Assembly (NCBI GenBank): GCA_035299025.1
Contig: DATGXK010000007.1
Span: 124,001 to 188,000 of the forward strand
DNA length: 64,000 nt
Source of the DNA: Leadbetterella sp035299025
GTDB lineage: Bacteria > Bacteroidota > Bacteroidia > Cytophagales > Spirosomataceae
Direction of reading: 5' to 3'
The notes beneath the pieces were generated by a model, which was given only the letters and a program-made list of their open reading frames with translations, was not told the origin of the DNA and searched no databases. Positions 25,835 through 34,220 of this stretch are shown here, one piece after another; position 1 is the stretch's first letter; every line of letters begins with the position of its first letter. A program made the position numbers and the translations under genes.

Positions 25835-27232
25835 ATGAGCAACGTACTTTTTTGGTTTAGAAACGACCTCAGACTACATGATAATGAAGCACTGTTTCGT
25901 GCGGCCCAAATGGGCTCAGTAGTGCCTATTTATGTGATAGACACGCGTCTTCTCAAAAATACTTTTCTGGGTTTTAAGCGAACAGGTAGGTTTAGACTGA
26001 AGTTTCTTCTCGAATCTTTGGCCGATCTCAAGAAAAATCTTCAGGCCGCTGGTTCTGATTTAATTATCAAGGTTGGCATTCCCGAAAATATTCTCTTTGA
26101 GCTTGCCGTAAAATATGAAGTCGAATACGTAGTGACTTCGAAGGAAGTAACGCAAGAAGAAACCAGTGTTGAGGCAGAATTTTCTCAAAAATTGAAACCC
26201 AAAAATATTGACATTGAAATGTTTTGGGGCAATACCCTTGTTCATGTTAGAGACCTGCCTTTTCAGATTCATTTTGTGCCCGATATTTTTACTGATTTTA
26301 GAAAGAAAGTTGAAAACTATTGGAAAGTGAGGCCAATCTTTGAAACTGTCACAAATCTGAATTCGCCGAGCTTAGAAATTACGAACGTTCCTACATTGAC
26401 GGATTTGGGTTACGATGAATTTGAAAAACATCCAAAAGATCAGATGAGCCTAGTTGGCGGTGAAACTGCTGCTTTGAATAGACTTCATGAATACATTTGG
26501 GACAAAGAATTGATTCATTCTTACAAAGCCACCAGAAATGGTATGCTCGGTAAGGACTATTCCTCAAAACTTTCGGTTTATTTAAGCTTGGGCTGCATTT
26601 CTCCTCGAAAAATATATGAGGAAATCAAAAAAGCAGAAGTAGTTCGGGGAGCCAATGAATCTACCTACTGGTTGGTATTTGAATTGCTATGGAGAGATTA
26701 TTATTACTTTATTGCCTTGAAATTTGGTATCCGACTTTTCAAAAGATCAGGAATCAAACATGATTTTACGCGGAAATGGAAAAGAAACAAAGATCATTTT
26801 AGGAAATGGATGGATGGCGAAACCGGAGTGCCATTTATAGACGCCAATATGAGAGAATTGAAGCTGACGGGCTACATTTCAAATCGTGGACGGCAGAATG
26901 TAGCAAGTTTTTTTACCAAAGACTTAGGTCTGGAATGGTGGTGGGGTGCCATGTATTTTGAAAGTCAATTGATTGATTATGAGGTATGTAGTAACTGGGG
27001 GAATTGGAATTATCTGGCCGGAATAGGCACCGACCCGCGTGAGGATAGGTATTTTAATCCTGTTAGCCAAGCTAAAAAGTATGATGCCGAAGCTGAATTT
27101 ATAAAATATTGGATTCCAGAACTTTCGGCAATAGATAGTAATGTGTTGATAGAAATAAACGACCTCGGTTCTGTACTCAAGGAAGATGCGGGTTATCCGA
27201 TTTTACCTATTCCGAAAAATAAAAAATGGTAA
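25835..27232 (+). CDS. Cryptochrome/photolyase, DASH type
   Basis: A 465-residue flavoprotein. The N-terminal alpha/beta antenna domain (about 1-130) begins with VLFWFRNDLRLHDNEAL, and the C-terminal helical FAD-binding domain (about 195-430) carries TGVPFIDANMRELKLTGYISNRGRQNVASF and WWWGAMYFESQLIDYEVCSNWGNW. The sequence TGYISNRGRQNVASF together with DPREDRYFNP marks cryptochrome-DASH, which repairs cyclobutane pyrimidine dimers, mainly in single-stranded DNA, and can be a blue-light receptor. Transcription is probably separate from DUF547. Confidence 0.93.
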   Translation: MSNVLFWFRNDLRLHDNEALFRAAQMGSVVPIYVIDTRLLKNTFLGFKRTGRFRLKFLLESLADLKKNLQAAGSDLIIKVGIPENILFELAVKYEVEYVVTSKEVTQEETSVEAEFSQKLKPKNIDIEMFWGNTLVHVRDLPFQIHFVPDIFTDFRKKVENYWKVRPIFETVTNLNSPSLEITNVPTLTDLGYDEFEKHPKDQMSLVGGETAALNRLHEYIWDKELIHSYKATRNGMLGKDYSSKLSVYLSLGCISPRKIYEEIKKAEVVRGANESTYWLVFELLWRDYYYFIALKFGIRLFKRSGIKHDFTRKWKRNKDHFRKWMDGETGVPFIDANMRELKLTGYISNRGRQNVASFFTKDLGLEWWWGAMYFESQLIDYEVCSNWGNWNYLAGIGTDPREDRYFNPVSQAKKYDAEAEFIKYWIPELSAIDSNVLIEINDLGSVLKEDAGYPILPIPKNKKW

Positions 27233-27281
27233 TAGTAACCGTTTAACATCAGAATTGAAGAATTCATAAATAATATTTTTC

Positions 27282-27309
27282 TTGGTATTCAATTCTTTAT
27301 TTAAATTTG
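27282..27309 (+). promoter_or_regulatory. Predicted promoter of the LemA-TPM operon
   Basis: TTGG near 27282, a 17-base spacer and TAAATTTG at 27302-27309. The leader would be about 25 bases. Confidence 0.5.
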
Positions 27310-27338
27310 ACAAATTTTAATATAAAATAGACTAAAAA

Positions 27339-27932
27339 ATGAAAAAAGGAACACTCGCAATCGTAGCAATTCTCCTCTTGTTTGGAATGTACGGATGTAG
27401 CTCATACAATGGTTTGGTTGGTAAAGACAACAACGTTCAGAAACTGTGGGCAGACGTTCAGACTCAATATCAAAGACGTGCCGATTTAATCAGTACATTG
27501 GTTAAAACAGTGCAAGGAGCTGCGGATTTCGAAAAAAGTACGCTTACAGAGGTAATTCAAGCCAGAGCATCGGCAACTCAAGTAAAATTTGAAGCTAAAG
27601 ACCTTACGCCAGAAAACATGGCGAAGTTTCAGGCAGCACAAGACCAATTGAGCGGTTCGTTGAGCAGATTGATGGTTTCGGTAGAACAATATCCAAATCT
27701 AAAAGCCAACCAAAACTTCCTTGATTTACAGGCTGAATTGGCTGGAACTGAAAACCGTATAGCCGTAGCTCGTAGAGACTTTAACGGAGGAGTAGGTGAG
27801 TATAACTTGGCCGTGAGGTCATTTCCAATGAATATTTTGGCTGGAATCTTCGGATTTGCTCCTAAAGGATTCTTTGAGGCATCTGCCAAAGCCCAAGATG
27901 CACCAGATGTAAATTTCGATTTTAAGAAATAA
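27339..27932 (+). CDS. LemA family protein, probable lipoprotein
   Basis: A 197-residue LemA protein. The N-terminal hydrophobic stretch ends in MYGCSS, a likely lipobox with Cys20. The helical domain has the family pattern NNVQKLWADVQTQYQRRADLISTLVKTVQGAA and EQYPNLKANQNFLDLQAELAGTENRIAVARRDFN. LemA proteins sit in the envelope and usually accompany TPM-domain proteins, as here. The biochemical role is unknown. A terminator with a GNRA loop lies between it and the next gene. Confidence 0.93.
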   Translation: MKKGTLAIVAILLLFGMYGCSSYNGLVGKDNNVQKLWADVQTQYQRRADLISTLVKTVQGAADFEKSTLTEVIQARASATQVKFEAKDLTPENMAKFQAAQDQLSGSLSRLMVSVEQYPNLKANQNFLDLQAELAGTENRIAVARRDFNGGVGEYNLAVRSFPMNILAGIFGFAPKGFFEASAKAQDAPDVNFDFKK

Positions 27933-27938
27933 TTAAAT

Positions 27939-27964
27939 AGCCCGTCGTGAGGCGGGCTTTTTTT
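27939..27964 (+). terminator. Terminator or attenuator between lemA and the first TPM gene
   Basis: AGCCCGTC, loop GTGA, GGCGGGCT and a T-run that ends at the base before the ATG at 27965. The gene behind it is either expressed by read-through or by its own start, so the hairpin probably lowers its expression relative to lemA. Confidence 0.8.
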
Positions 27965-28393
27965 ATGTACATTCTTTCTGAACTTCAGCAAAAAAACGTA
28001 ATTGAAGCCATAAAAATGGCGGAGAAAAATACCTCTGGCGAAATAAAAGTGCACATAGAAGAAAAATGTGATACTGCAGATGCCATGGACCGAGCCAAAC
28101 AGGTTTTCGATTATTTACTCCTTCATCAAACAGCCCAGCGAAATGGAGTTTTGTTTTACTTGGCCTATGAGGACCATAAATTTGCGGTTTTTGGAGATAA
28201 AGGCATCAATGAAAAAGTAGGACAGACCTTCTGGGATTCCACTAAAAATGTACTTAGAGAAAACTTCGTCAAGGGCGATTTTGAAAACGGATTGGTAGCT
28301 GCTATCACAGAAGCAGGCAACCAACTCAAACATCATTTTCCATACCAAAGTGACGACAAAAATGAAATTTCAGACGAAATAAGCCGTGGATAA
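27965..28393 (+). CDS. TPM domain protein, cytoplasmic form
   Basis: 142 residues without signal peptide. The TPM domain pattern is clear: NVIEAIKMAEKNTSGEIKVHIEEKC, then NGVLFYLAYEDHKFAVFGDKGINEKVGQTFW and FENGLVAAITEAGNQL. TPM domains were found as acidic phosphatases or protein-quality factors in plants; their role in bacteria is uncertain. ATG 27965 was chosen over the GTG at 27947 because that codon is the loop of the terminator hairpin. The end overlaps the next TPM gene by 8 bases. Confidence 0.88.
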   Translation: MYILSELQQKNVIEAIKMAEKNTSGEIKVHIEEKCDTADAMDRAKQVFDYLLLHQTAQRNGVLFYLAYEDHKFAVFGDKGINEKVGQTFWDSTKNVLRENFVKGDFENGLVAAITEAGNQLKHHFPYQSDDKNEISDEISRG

Positions 28394-29189
28394 CAAAACA
28401 ATATTATCAAGATTTCTTTCTATCATATTCTTATTTTTCGCCTTTAATGTAGGTTTTGGGCAAGATATACCGGCAAAGCCAAACCCACCAAGGTTGGTAA
28501 ATGACTTTGTGGGTGGTTTGCTTAGCGATGCCCAGATTCAAGCTCTAGAACAAAAGTTGGTTGCCTACAACGACTCTACTTCCTCTCAGCTGACTATAGT
28601 TATTGTCAAGTCTGTTCAGCCCTACGAGTCTGGTGATGTAGCATTAAAGATTTTGCGTGATTGGGGCGTTGGCCAAAAAGACAAAAACAACGGAATAGTA
28701 TTGCTTTGGGCTCCGGGAGATAGAAAAATAGCCATTCAGACAGGTTACGGCATGGAGGGTGTTTTGCCAGATATGTATGCTAAGAGGATCATTACCAACG
28801 TAATAGGGCCAAAATTCAAGGAGTTGAAATATTACGAAGGATTAGATGAAGGAACAACTGAGATTTTCAAATATGCAGCCGGTGAATATAAAGCCGAGCC
28901 AGAAGAGGAGGGTGATGCATTTTTGGGTTTTATAATTATCTTACTGGTAATCATCTTTATCATTTGGATATTTTATAAAATCGGTAAAAACAATAAAGGT
29001 GGTGGCGGTTTGTTGTCGGATTCTGGAGCTCCTTACACTACTTACACGGGCTGGGGTCGCCAAACAGGAAGTTGGGGTGGCGGCTGGTCTAGTGGCGGCG
29101 GTGGAGGAGGTTGGTCCAGTGGTGGTGGCGGCTTCGGCGGTTTCGGTGGTGGAAGCGGCGGTGGCGGTGGTGCCAGTGGAGATTATTAA
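28386..29189 (+). CDS. Secreted TPM domain protein with membrane anchor and glycine-rich tail (YgcG-like)
   Basis: 267 residues starting at GTG, the only plausible start, overlapping the previous gene. A signal peptide (ending VGFGQD near residue 20) precedes the TPM domain (about 30-175, with VNDFVGGLLSDAQIQALEQKL, TIVIVKS and GVGQKDKNNGIVLLWAPGDRKIAIQTG). One membrane segment follows (about 180-198, FLGFIIILLVIIFIIWIFY), and the C-terminal 65 residues are almost all Gly, Ser and Trp. The domain would face the periplasm or cell exterior, anchored at its C-terminus. With lemA and the other TPM gene it forms a conserved envelope operon of unknown job. Confidence 0.92.
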   Translation: MDNKTILSRFLSIIFLFFAFNVGFGQDIPAKPNPPRLVNDFVGGLLSDAQIQALEQKLVAYNDSTSSQLTIVIVKSVQPYESGDVALKILRDWGVGQKDKNNGIVLLWAPGDRKIAIQTGYGMEGVLPDMYAKRIITNVIGPKFKELKYYEGLDEGTTEIFKYAAGEYKAEPEEEGDAFLGFIIILLVIIFIIWIFYKIGKNNKGGGGLLSDSGAPYTTYTGWGRQTGSWGGGWSSGGGGGGWSSGGGGFGGFGGGSGGGGGASGDY

Positions 29190-29192
29190 AAG

Positions 29193-29230
29193 AAAAGGAG
29201 CGATTTGGGAGAAAATTGCTCCTTTTTTTT
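29193..29230. terminator. Bidirectional terminator between TPM and GMC genes
   Basis: AAGGAGCGATTT pairs with AAATTGCTCCTT (one wobble) around a short loop, with a T-run on the plus strand and T-rich sequence on the minus strand, serving both convergent genes. Confidence 0.8.
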
Positions 29231-29253
29231 TGCCTTTTTCTTAGAGTCCTATC

Positions 29254-30963
29254 TTATAAATTCCCCTTCTTCAACTCATTAACAGCAAAGTCAGCTGCTC
29301 GTGCTGTAAGAGCCATATAAGTCAATGAAGGGTTCACGCAGCTATTAGAAACCATACAAGCACCATCGGTTACAAACACATTTTCCGCTCCCCAAACTTG
29401 GTTGTGTTTGTTTAGTACGGAGTCTTTTGGCGTATGCCCCATTCTGGCGGTTCCCATTTCGTGGATGCACCTTCCAAATCCCTCAAAGTCGTCATAAGTA
29501 CCAATGTCTTTATAACCGGCCGCTTCAAGCATTTCGGCGGCGTCGTTTACCATGTCTTTACGCATTCGCTTTTCATTTTCACCGATTTCAGCCGAAAAAT
29601 TTGCCAAAGGCATACCCCACTGGTCTTTTTTTGTATCGTCGAGCCACATTTTGTTTTCAAAGTAGGGGAGTGTCTCGGCAAATGCACTAAGGCTGATATT
29701 CCATGGACCAGGTTTTGAAGCACTATTTTTGAAATCCACCCCAAAGTCTTCTTTAGGCATGTTCCATCCTCTTCCGCTGCCTCCTTCGTAGCCAAAACCT
29801 CTCAGATAATCTCTTTTGTCCTTTCCAATGTTTCGGTATCGGGGTACATAGAAGCCGTTTGGCCTTCTGCCGTAGTAGTACTGGTCCTCAAAACCCTCCA
29901 CAGTTCCATATGCTCCGGCGGAAAAATGATGGTCCATTAAATAGTGCCCAAGTGCACCACCATCATTTCCCATGCCATTCGGAAATCTCGATGATTTAGA
30001 ATTCAGTAAAATATATGTAGAAGCCATAGCAGAGGCGTTTACAAATATTATTTTCGCATTAAACTCCAGAACTTCCTTGGTATTTTGGTCTATTACCCTT
30101 ACGCCCGAAGCTTTACCTTTTTTATGGTCGTATATTATTTCGCTTACAATGCTGTGAGGCCGTACAGTCAGGTTACCAGTGCGATTGGCTGCTGGTAAAG
30201 TAGCAGATTGCGTGCTAAAATATGCTCCAAATGGACATCCTCGCCAGCACATATCTCTGGCCTGACATTTGGCTCTGCCGAGCGAAAGTTGCTCTTCTGT
30301 TGGTTCTGTAATATGGGCTTGTCTCGGTGGAATCACGTGCCGACCTTCGAACTTTTCGCCGACCACAGACTTTAAGTGGTTTTCTACACAAGTAAGGTCG
30401 AACGGTTTCTGAAAGACACCATTCGGAAGGTGTGGGATATTTTCAATACTGCCAGAAATACCAGCAAAGCGTTCTACATAGTCGTACCACGGAGCTATGT
30501 CTTTGTATCTTATTGGCCAGTCGGCACCCACACCTTCTTTTATATTTGCCTCAAAATCAAGGTCTCCAAACCTCAGAGCAACTCTCCCCCAAGTGATACT
30601 TTTACCACCTACTTGCCAGCTCCGTATCCAGTCAAACCGTTTTTCCTCCAAATATGGATAGTCTATGTCTTTTACAAACATGTCTTTGGAGGCCTCGGTG
30701 ATGGTAAAGCCAGTTCGCTCATGAATCGGGTAATTTTTCATTTCTTCGAGCGAAACCTTCACATTTCTGTATTCAAAGTCCCATGGATTTTTGAGAGCAG
30801 TTTTATAATCTTTGATATGTTCTATGTTTCGGCCTCGATCTAGCATCAGTACTTTCAACCCTTTTTCGCAAAGTTCTTTTGCCGCCCAGCCACCGGAAAT
30901 TCCGGATCCAACCACAATGGCATCATAAGTCATTTTTTCGTTTTTGGTTGATTGAAAGTTCAT
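29254..30963 (-). CDS. GMC family oxidoreductase (FAD-dependent)
   Basis: A 569-residue flavoprotein of the glucose-methanol-choline family. The FAD motif is DAIVVGSGISGGWAAKEL near residues 14-31, and a second nucleotide-binding block precedes the active-site His region HEMGTARMG near the C-terminus. VTDGACMVSNSCVNPSLTYMALTARAADF is typical of the Bacteroidota branch. Cysteines in CQARDMCWRGCPFG around residue 230 are conserved in that branch. It oxidises an unknown alcohol or sugar; no gluconate-dehydrogenase-type partner subunit is in the window. MTYDAIVVG at 30930 is an alternative start. Confidence 0.9.
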   Translation of the reverse strand: MNFQSTKNEKMTYDAIVVGSGISGGWAAKELCEKGLKVLMLDRGRNIEHIKDYKTALKNPWDFEYRNVKVSLEEMKNYPIHERTGFTITEASKDMFVKDIDYPYLEEKRFDWIRSWQVGGKSITWGRVALRFGDLDFEANIKEGVGADWPIRYKDIAPWYDYVERFAGISGSIENIPHLPNGVFQKPFDLTCVENHLKSVVGEKFEGRHVIPPRQAHITEPTEEQLSLGRAKCQARDMCWRGCPFGAYFSTQSATLPAANRTGNLTVRPHSIVSEIIYDHKKGKASGVRVIDQNTKEVLEFNAKIIFVNASAMASTYILLNSKSSRFPNGMGNDGGALGHYLMDHHFSAGAYGTVEGFEDQYYYGRRPNGFYVPRYRNIGKDKRDYLRGFGYEGGSGRGWNMPKEDFGVDFKNSASKPGPWNISLSAFAETLPYFENKMWLDDTKKDQWGMPLANFSAEIGENEKRMRKDMVNDAAEMLEAAGYKDIGTYDDFEGFGRCIHEMGTARMGHTPKDSVLNKHNQVWGAENVFVTDGACMVSNSCVNPSLTYMALTARAADFAVNELKKGNL

Positions 30964-31067
30964 TTTTATTCTTTAAGGTTTTTGTGGTCTAAAACTAATA
31001 TTATTTCTTTAAAATTGGTATTGGGGATCTCGTTTTTAGTGGTTTTCTTAAAATCTTCGGGAGATAA

Positions 31068-31098
31068 TTTGTCAGTTGTATTATTTTTTCTAACTTTG
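31068..31098 (+). promoter_or_regulatory. rpsU promoter
   Basis: TTTG (31068-31071), a 19-base spacer, then TAACTTTG (31091-31098): a perfect match to the Bacteroidota consensus. The expected leader is about 28 bases, just long enough for the Shine-Dalgarno site. Confidence 0.85.
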
Positions 31099-31115
31099 CA
31101 GTCCGTTTAAAAAAG

Positions 31116-31123
31116 AAGGAGGT
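31116..31123 (+). promoter_or_regulatory. Perfect Shine-Dalgarno of rpsU
   Basis: AAGGAGGT is complementary to eight bases of the 16S rRNA 3' end and lies 7 bases from the ATG. It is unusual in this phylum, where most genes lack it because the anti-Shine-Dalgarno is hidden by bS21, bS18 and bS6. It fits the known translational autoregulation of rpsU. Confidence 0.85.
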
Positions 31124-31130
31124 GTAAATT

Positions 31131-31325
31131 ATGCTACATATTCAAATTAAAGATAACGAGTCAATCGATAAGGCTCTGAAACGTTTCAAGAAGAAGTTTG
31201 AAAAAACCAAAGTTTTGAAAGAACTGAGACGCCGTCAAGCGTTTGAAAAAAGCTCAGTATCTCGTAGATTCGAAGTGATCAGAGCAGCTTACAAGCAAAA
31301 AACTTACGGACACATAGACGATTAA
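31131..31325 (+). CDS. rpsU: 30S ribosomal protein bS21
   Basis: A 64-residue, highly basic protein of the 30S platform. The sequence SIDKALKRFKKKFEKTKVLKELRRR, with the terminal Arg- and Lys-rich helices, is the bS21 family. In Flavobacterium it takes part in a pocket that sequesters the 3' end of 16S rRNA. A strong promoter and a perfect Shine-Dalgarno precede it. The Xer recombinase gene begins 38 bases after the stop codon. Confidence 0.97.
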   Translation: MLHIQIKDNESIDKALKRFKKKFEKTKVLKELRRRQAFEKSSVSRRFEVIRAAYKQKTYGHIDD

Positions 31326-31330
31326 TCGTT

Positions 31331-31361
31331 TTTGTAGAACCATATATTTCGACTAATTTTG
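31331..31361 (+). promoter_or_regulatory. Promoter overlapping the annotated recombinase start
   Basis: TTTG (31331-31334), a 19-base spacer and TAATTTTG (31354-31361), a perfect match. The element ends just before the GTG at 31363, so a transcript from it would start a few bases inside the reading frame. Confidence 0.65.
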
Positions 31362-31362
31362 T

Positions 31363-32262
31363 GTGAACATTAATCATGCAAAATTGGTCGATTTTTTTTT
31401 ATCCTACCTTCAAAACGAAAAAAGACTCAGCTCACACACAGTGTTGGCTTATAAGACTGATTTGCAGCAATTTCAGGTTTTTATGAATTCAGTATCTCCC
31501 GATTTTGAGATACCTGCTTCACAGCATAAAGATATAAGAGCTTGGGTAGTGCAACTGTCTGAAAATGAGATTGATAACAGGAGTATAAATCGAAAAATAG
31601 CAAGTTTGAGAGCTTTTTATAAGTTTCTTCAGGTTAAAAAGAAAATTGAGGTTAATCCGGTTGCTTTGATAAAATCTCTCAAAACTGCCAAGCGACTCCC
31701 TGTTTATGTGGAAGAAAAACCGATGGAGAATCTATTTGAATTGGTGAGTTTTACTTCCGACTTTGTAGGACTCAGAGATAAATTACTGATTGAAATGCTC
31801 TACGGTACAGGAATTCGGCTTTCTGAGTTGATAAATATTAAGGTAACAGATGTTGACGTTTTTGGAAAAAGAATTACGGTTTTGGGTAAAAGAAATAAAC
31901 ATAGGGTGATTCCACTGCATCAAACTTTGTTGGATTTGATTCAGAAATATTTATCTATCAAGAAAGAACAATTTCATTCCGAACATGATTTTTTGCTATT
32001 AACAGACAAACATGAGCAGCTTTACAGGGTATTTGTTCAACGCAAAGTGAAATACTATCTTGAGCTCGTAACTACCATTACTAAAAAATCTCCACATGTA
32101 TTGCGGCATTCTTTTGCTACCCATTTGCTCAATAGAGGTGCCGATCTCAATGCCATTAAGGAGTTGCTGGGGCATTCTAATCTCGCTGCTACTCAGATTT
32201 ATACACATAACTCTATCAGTCAATTAAAAGAAGTTTACAAAAAGGCCCATCCCAAAGCTTAA
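31363..32262 (+). CDS. Tyrosine recombinase of the XerC/XerD type
   Basis: A 299-residue site-specific recombinase. It has an N-terminal SAM-like core-binding domain (about 7-90) and a catalytic domain with Arg in GTGIRLSELINI (about 150), HVLRHSFATHLL carrying HxxR (about 245) and LLGHSNLAATQIYTHN carrying the His and the nucleophilic Tyr (near 285). It probably resolves chromosome dimers at dif with a second Xer protein. I list the GTG start because the frame is open from there, but the promoter at 31354 suggests translation may begin at the in-frame TTG at 31384, which would give VDFFLSYL as the N-terminus. The M1 peptidase gene follows after 3 bases. Confidence 0.9.
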   Translation: MNINHAKLVDFFLSYLQNEKRLSSHTVLAYKTDLQQFQVFMNSVSPDFEIPASQHKDIRAWVVQLSENEIDNRSINRKIASLRAFYKFLQVKKKIEVNPVALIKSLKTAKRLPVYVEEKPMENLFELVSFTSDFVGLRDKLLIEMLYGTGIRLSELINIKVTDVDVFGKRITVLGKRNKHRVIPLHQTLLDLIQKYLSIKKEQFHSEHDFLLLTDKHEQLYRVFVQRKVKYYLELVTTITKKSPHVLRHSFATHLLNRGADLNAIKELLGHSNLAATQIYTHNSISQLKEVYKKAHPKA

Positions 32263-32265
32263 TTT

Positions 32266-34215
32266 ATGAAAATTAAATCTATCATTCTGTCATTTTTCAT
32301 TGGAGCTCAAGTATTCGGGCAAGATGCAAACGAAAAGTCAAAGTATGACCCAATCGCGGTTTTTAATCCTATGATTAATTACCAACCATCTTCGGTTTAT
32401 AGAAGTGCCTCGGGTAATCCCGGGCCGTCCTATTGGCAAAACCAAGCCAATTATAGGATTTCGGCAAACTTAGATGAAAGAAATAATACGATTTCAGGTT
32501 CGGTAAAGATAACCTATATCAACAACTCGCCCGACGAGATTACCTTTCTTTGGCTGCAGTTAGATCAAAATAAGTTCAACTCGTCATCGAGAGGTAGTAA
32601 AACTACACCTCCAAACTTGGGTCGTTATGGTCTGAAAGATTTTGAAGGCGGCTATAAACTATCCAATGTAAAGGTTGTTCAAGGAAGGTTTAATGCCAAA
32701 AATGGAGACGCCGAGCCTTTTATAGACGATACAAGAATGCAGATATTTCTGCAAGAGCCGCTCAAAACAAAGCACAGCGTGGAGGTTTCGATGGATTTTA
32801 GCTTTTTGATTCCTGAAAATGGGGCCGATAGAATGGGTAAATACGATGCCAAAGACGGGGTGATTTATACCATAGCTCAGTGGTTTCCGAGAGTTTGTGT
32901 TTATGATGACATAGAGGGCTGGAACACCACACCGTATCTGGGAGCTGGAGAGTTTTATTTGGAATATGGTGACTATGATTTTGAAATAACTGTGCCATAC
33001 AACCACCTGGTAGTGGCCTCGGGAGAACTGATGAACGCAAAGGAGGTTTTGACGAATAAGCAAATGGATCGACTTAAAAAGGCTCAGAGTTCTGACGAAG
33101 CCGTATGGATTCTAGAAAAAAATGAAATTGGTAAGAGCAATTCTAGGCCGAAGAATTCAGGGACCTTAACTTGGAAATTCTCTTGTAAAAATACCCGAGA
33201 TGTTGCGTTCGCAAGTTCTTCTGTCTTTGTCTGGGATGCTGCTAAGGCTACTTTGCCTTCTGGCAAGGTTATTTTGGTACAATCGGTTTATCCGGCTGAA
33301 GTAGATGGCAAAAACGAGTGGGGTCGCTCTACGGAATACACCAAACACAGCATGGAATATTACTCCAAACTCCTCTTTGAATACCCATATCCAGTGGCTA
33401 CCAATGTGGCAGGAATAGTGAGTGGTATGGAATATCCGGGAATAGTATTTTGTAGTGCAAAAAGTAAAAAGGCAGGCCTTTTTGGGGTAACAGACCACGA
33501 GTTTGGCCACACGTGGTTTCCTATGATAGTGGGCACAAATGAACGTCGCTTCGCTTGGATGGACGAGGGATTTAATACCTATATCAACATGCTATCGATG
33601 AAGGCATTCAATAATGGCGAGTACTTTAAAGAGCAGAAAACACAGGACATGGGCTTTTTTGCAAGGGGAAGTAAGGCTATTCTGACTCAACCCGACGCCA
33701 TGCCAGAAATTGAAATTGGCTCGTTGGCGTATTATAAACCCGCTATGGGATTGAAAATGTTGTCAGAAGCTGTGGTTGGTGAAGACAGAATGACGCTGGC
33801 ATTGAGAGAATATATCAGACGATGGGCTTTTAAGCATCCTACGCCTTTTGACTTTTTCCATACCGTTGAAGACGTGGTGGGTGAAGACTTGGGATGGTTC
33901 TGGAAATCGTGGTTTTTTGAAAACTATAAGATTGACCAAGCCATAAAAAGTACAAAATATATCAACAGCAAGCCCGCAAATGGCATCAGTATTACGCTTG
34001 AAAATATGGAACAAATGCCTATGCCCGTGGAGCTAGAAATAAAGGAAAAGGATAAGGATGCAGTTATCATCAAGCTGCCAGTAGATATTTGGTCAAAGAC
34101 AAAAGAGTGGTCTTTTAATTATCCATCATCCAGCGAAGTGGAGTCATTGAGGCTAAACCCAAGAGGAGTTTTGTTGGATTCAAATCTCAAAAACAATACA
34201 TACAGGCCTAACTGA
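32266..34215 (+). CDS. Secreted M1 family metallopeptidase
   Basis: A 649-residue zinc aminopeptidase-like enzyme with a signal peptide (about 1-18, ending VFGQD). The zinc motif is HEFGH (His411, catalytic Glu412, His415) followed exactly 18 residues later by Glu434 in WMDEGF, i.e. HEXXH-X18-E. The usual GAMEN exopeptidase motif appears as SGMEYPG. The N-terminal beta domain contains ITYINNSPDEITFLWLQLDQNKF. It should cleave peptides in the periplasm or outside. It is probably cotranscribed with the recombinase gene. Confidence 0.92.
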   Translation: MKIKSIILSFFIGAQVFGQDANEKSKYDPIAVFNPMINYQPSSVYRSASGNPGPSYWQNQANYRISANLDERNNTISGSVKITYINNSPDEITFLWLQLDQNKFNSSSRGSKTTPPNLGRYGLKDFEGGYKLSNVKVVQGRFNAKNGDAEPFIDDTRMQIFLQEPLKTKHSVEVSMDFSFLIPENGADRMGKYDAKDGVIYTIAQWFPRVCVYDDIEGWNTTPYLGAGEFYLEYGDYDFEITVPYNHLVVASGELMNAKEVLTNKQMDRLKKAQSSDEAVWILEKNEIGKSNSRPKNSGTLTWKFSCKNTRDVAFASSSVFVWDAAKATLPSGKVILVQSVYPAEVDGKNEWGRSTEYTKHSMEYYSKLLFEYPYPVATNVAGIVSGMEYPGIVFCSAKSKKAGLFGVTDHEFGHTWFPMIVGTNERRFAWMDEGFNTYINMLSMKAFNNGEYFKEQKTQDMGFFARGSKAILTQPDAMPEIEIGSLAYYKPAMGLKMLSEAVVGEDRMTLALREYIRRWAFKHPTPFDFFHTVEDVVGEDLGWFWKSWFFENYKIDQAIKSTKYINSKPANGISITLENMEQMPMPVELEIKEKDKDAVIIKLPVDIWSKTKEWSFNYPSSSEVESLRLNPRGVLLDSNLKNNTYRPN

Positions 34216-34220
34216 ACAGA

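Noticed and set aside
29111..29320. Arg/Trp-rich frame at the end of the second TPM gene
   Set aside because: It is the out-of-frame reading of the glycine-rich tail codons of that gene.
31363..32262. Integrase of a mobile element
   Set aside because: The protein fits chromosomal XerC/XerD in size and motifs, sits between rpsU and an M1 peptidase gene, and no attachment site repeats or cargo genes were seen nearby.
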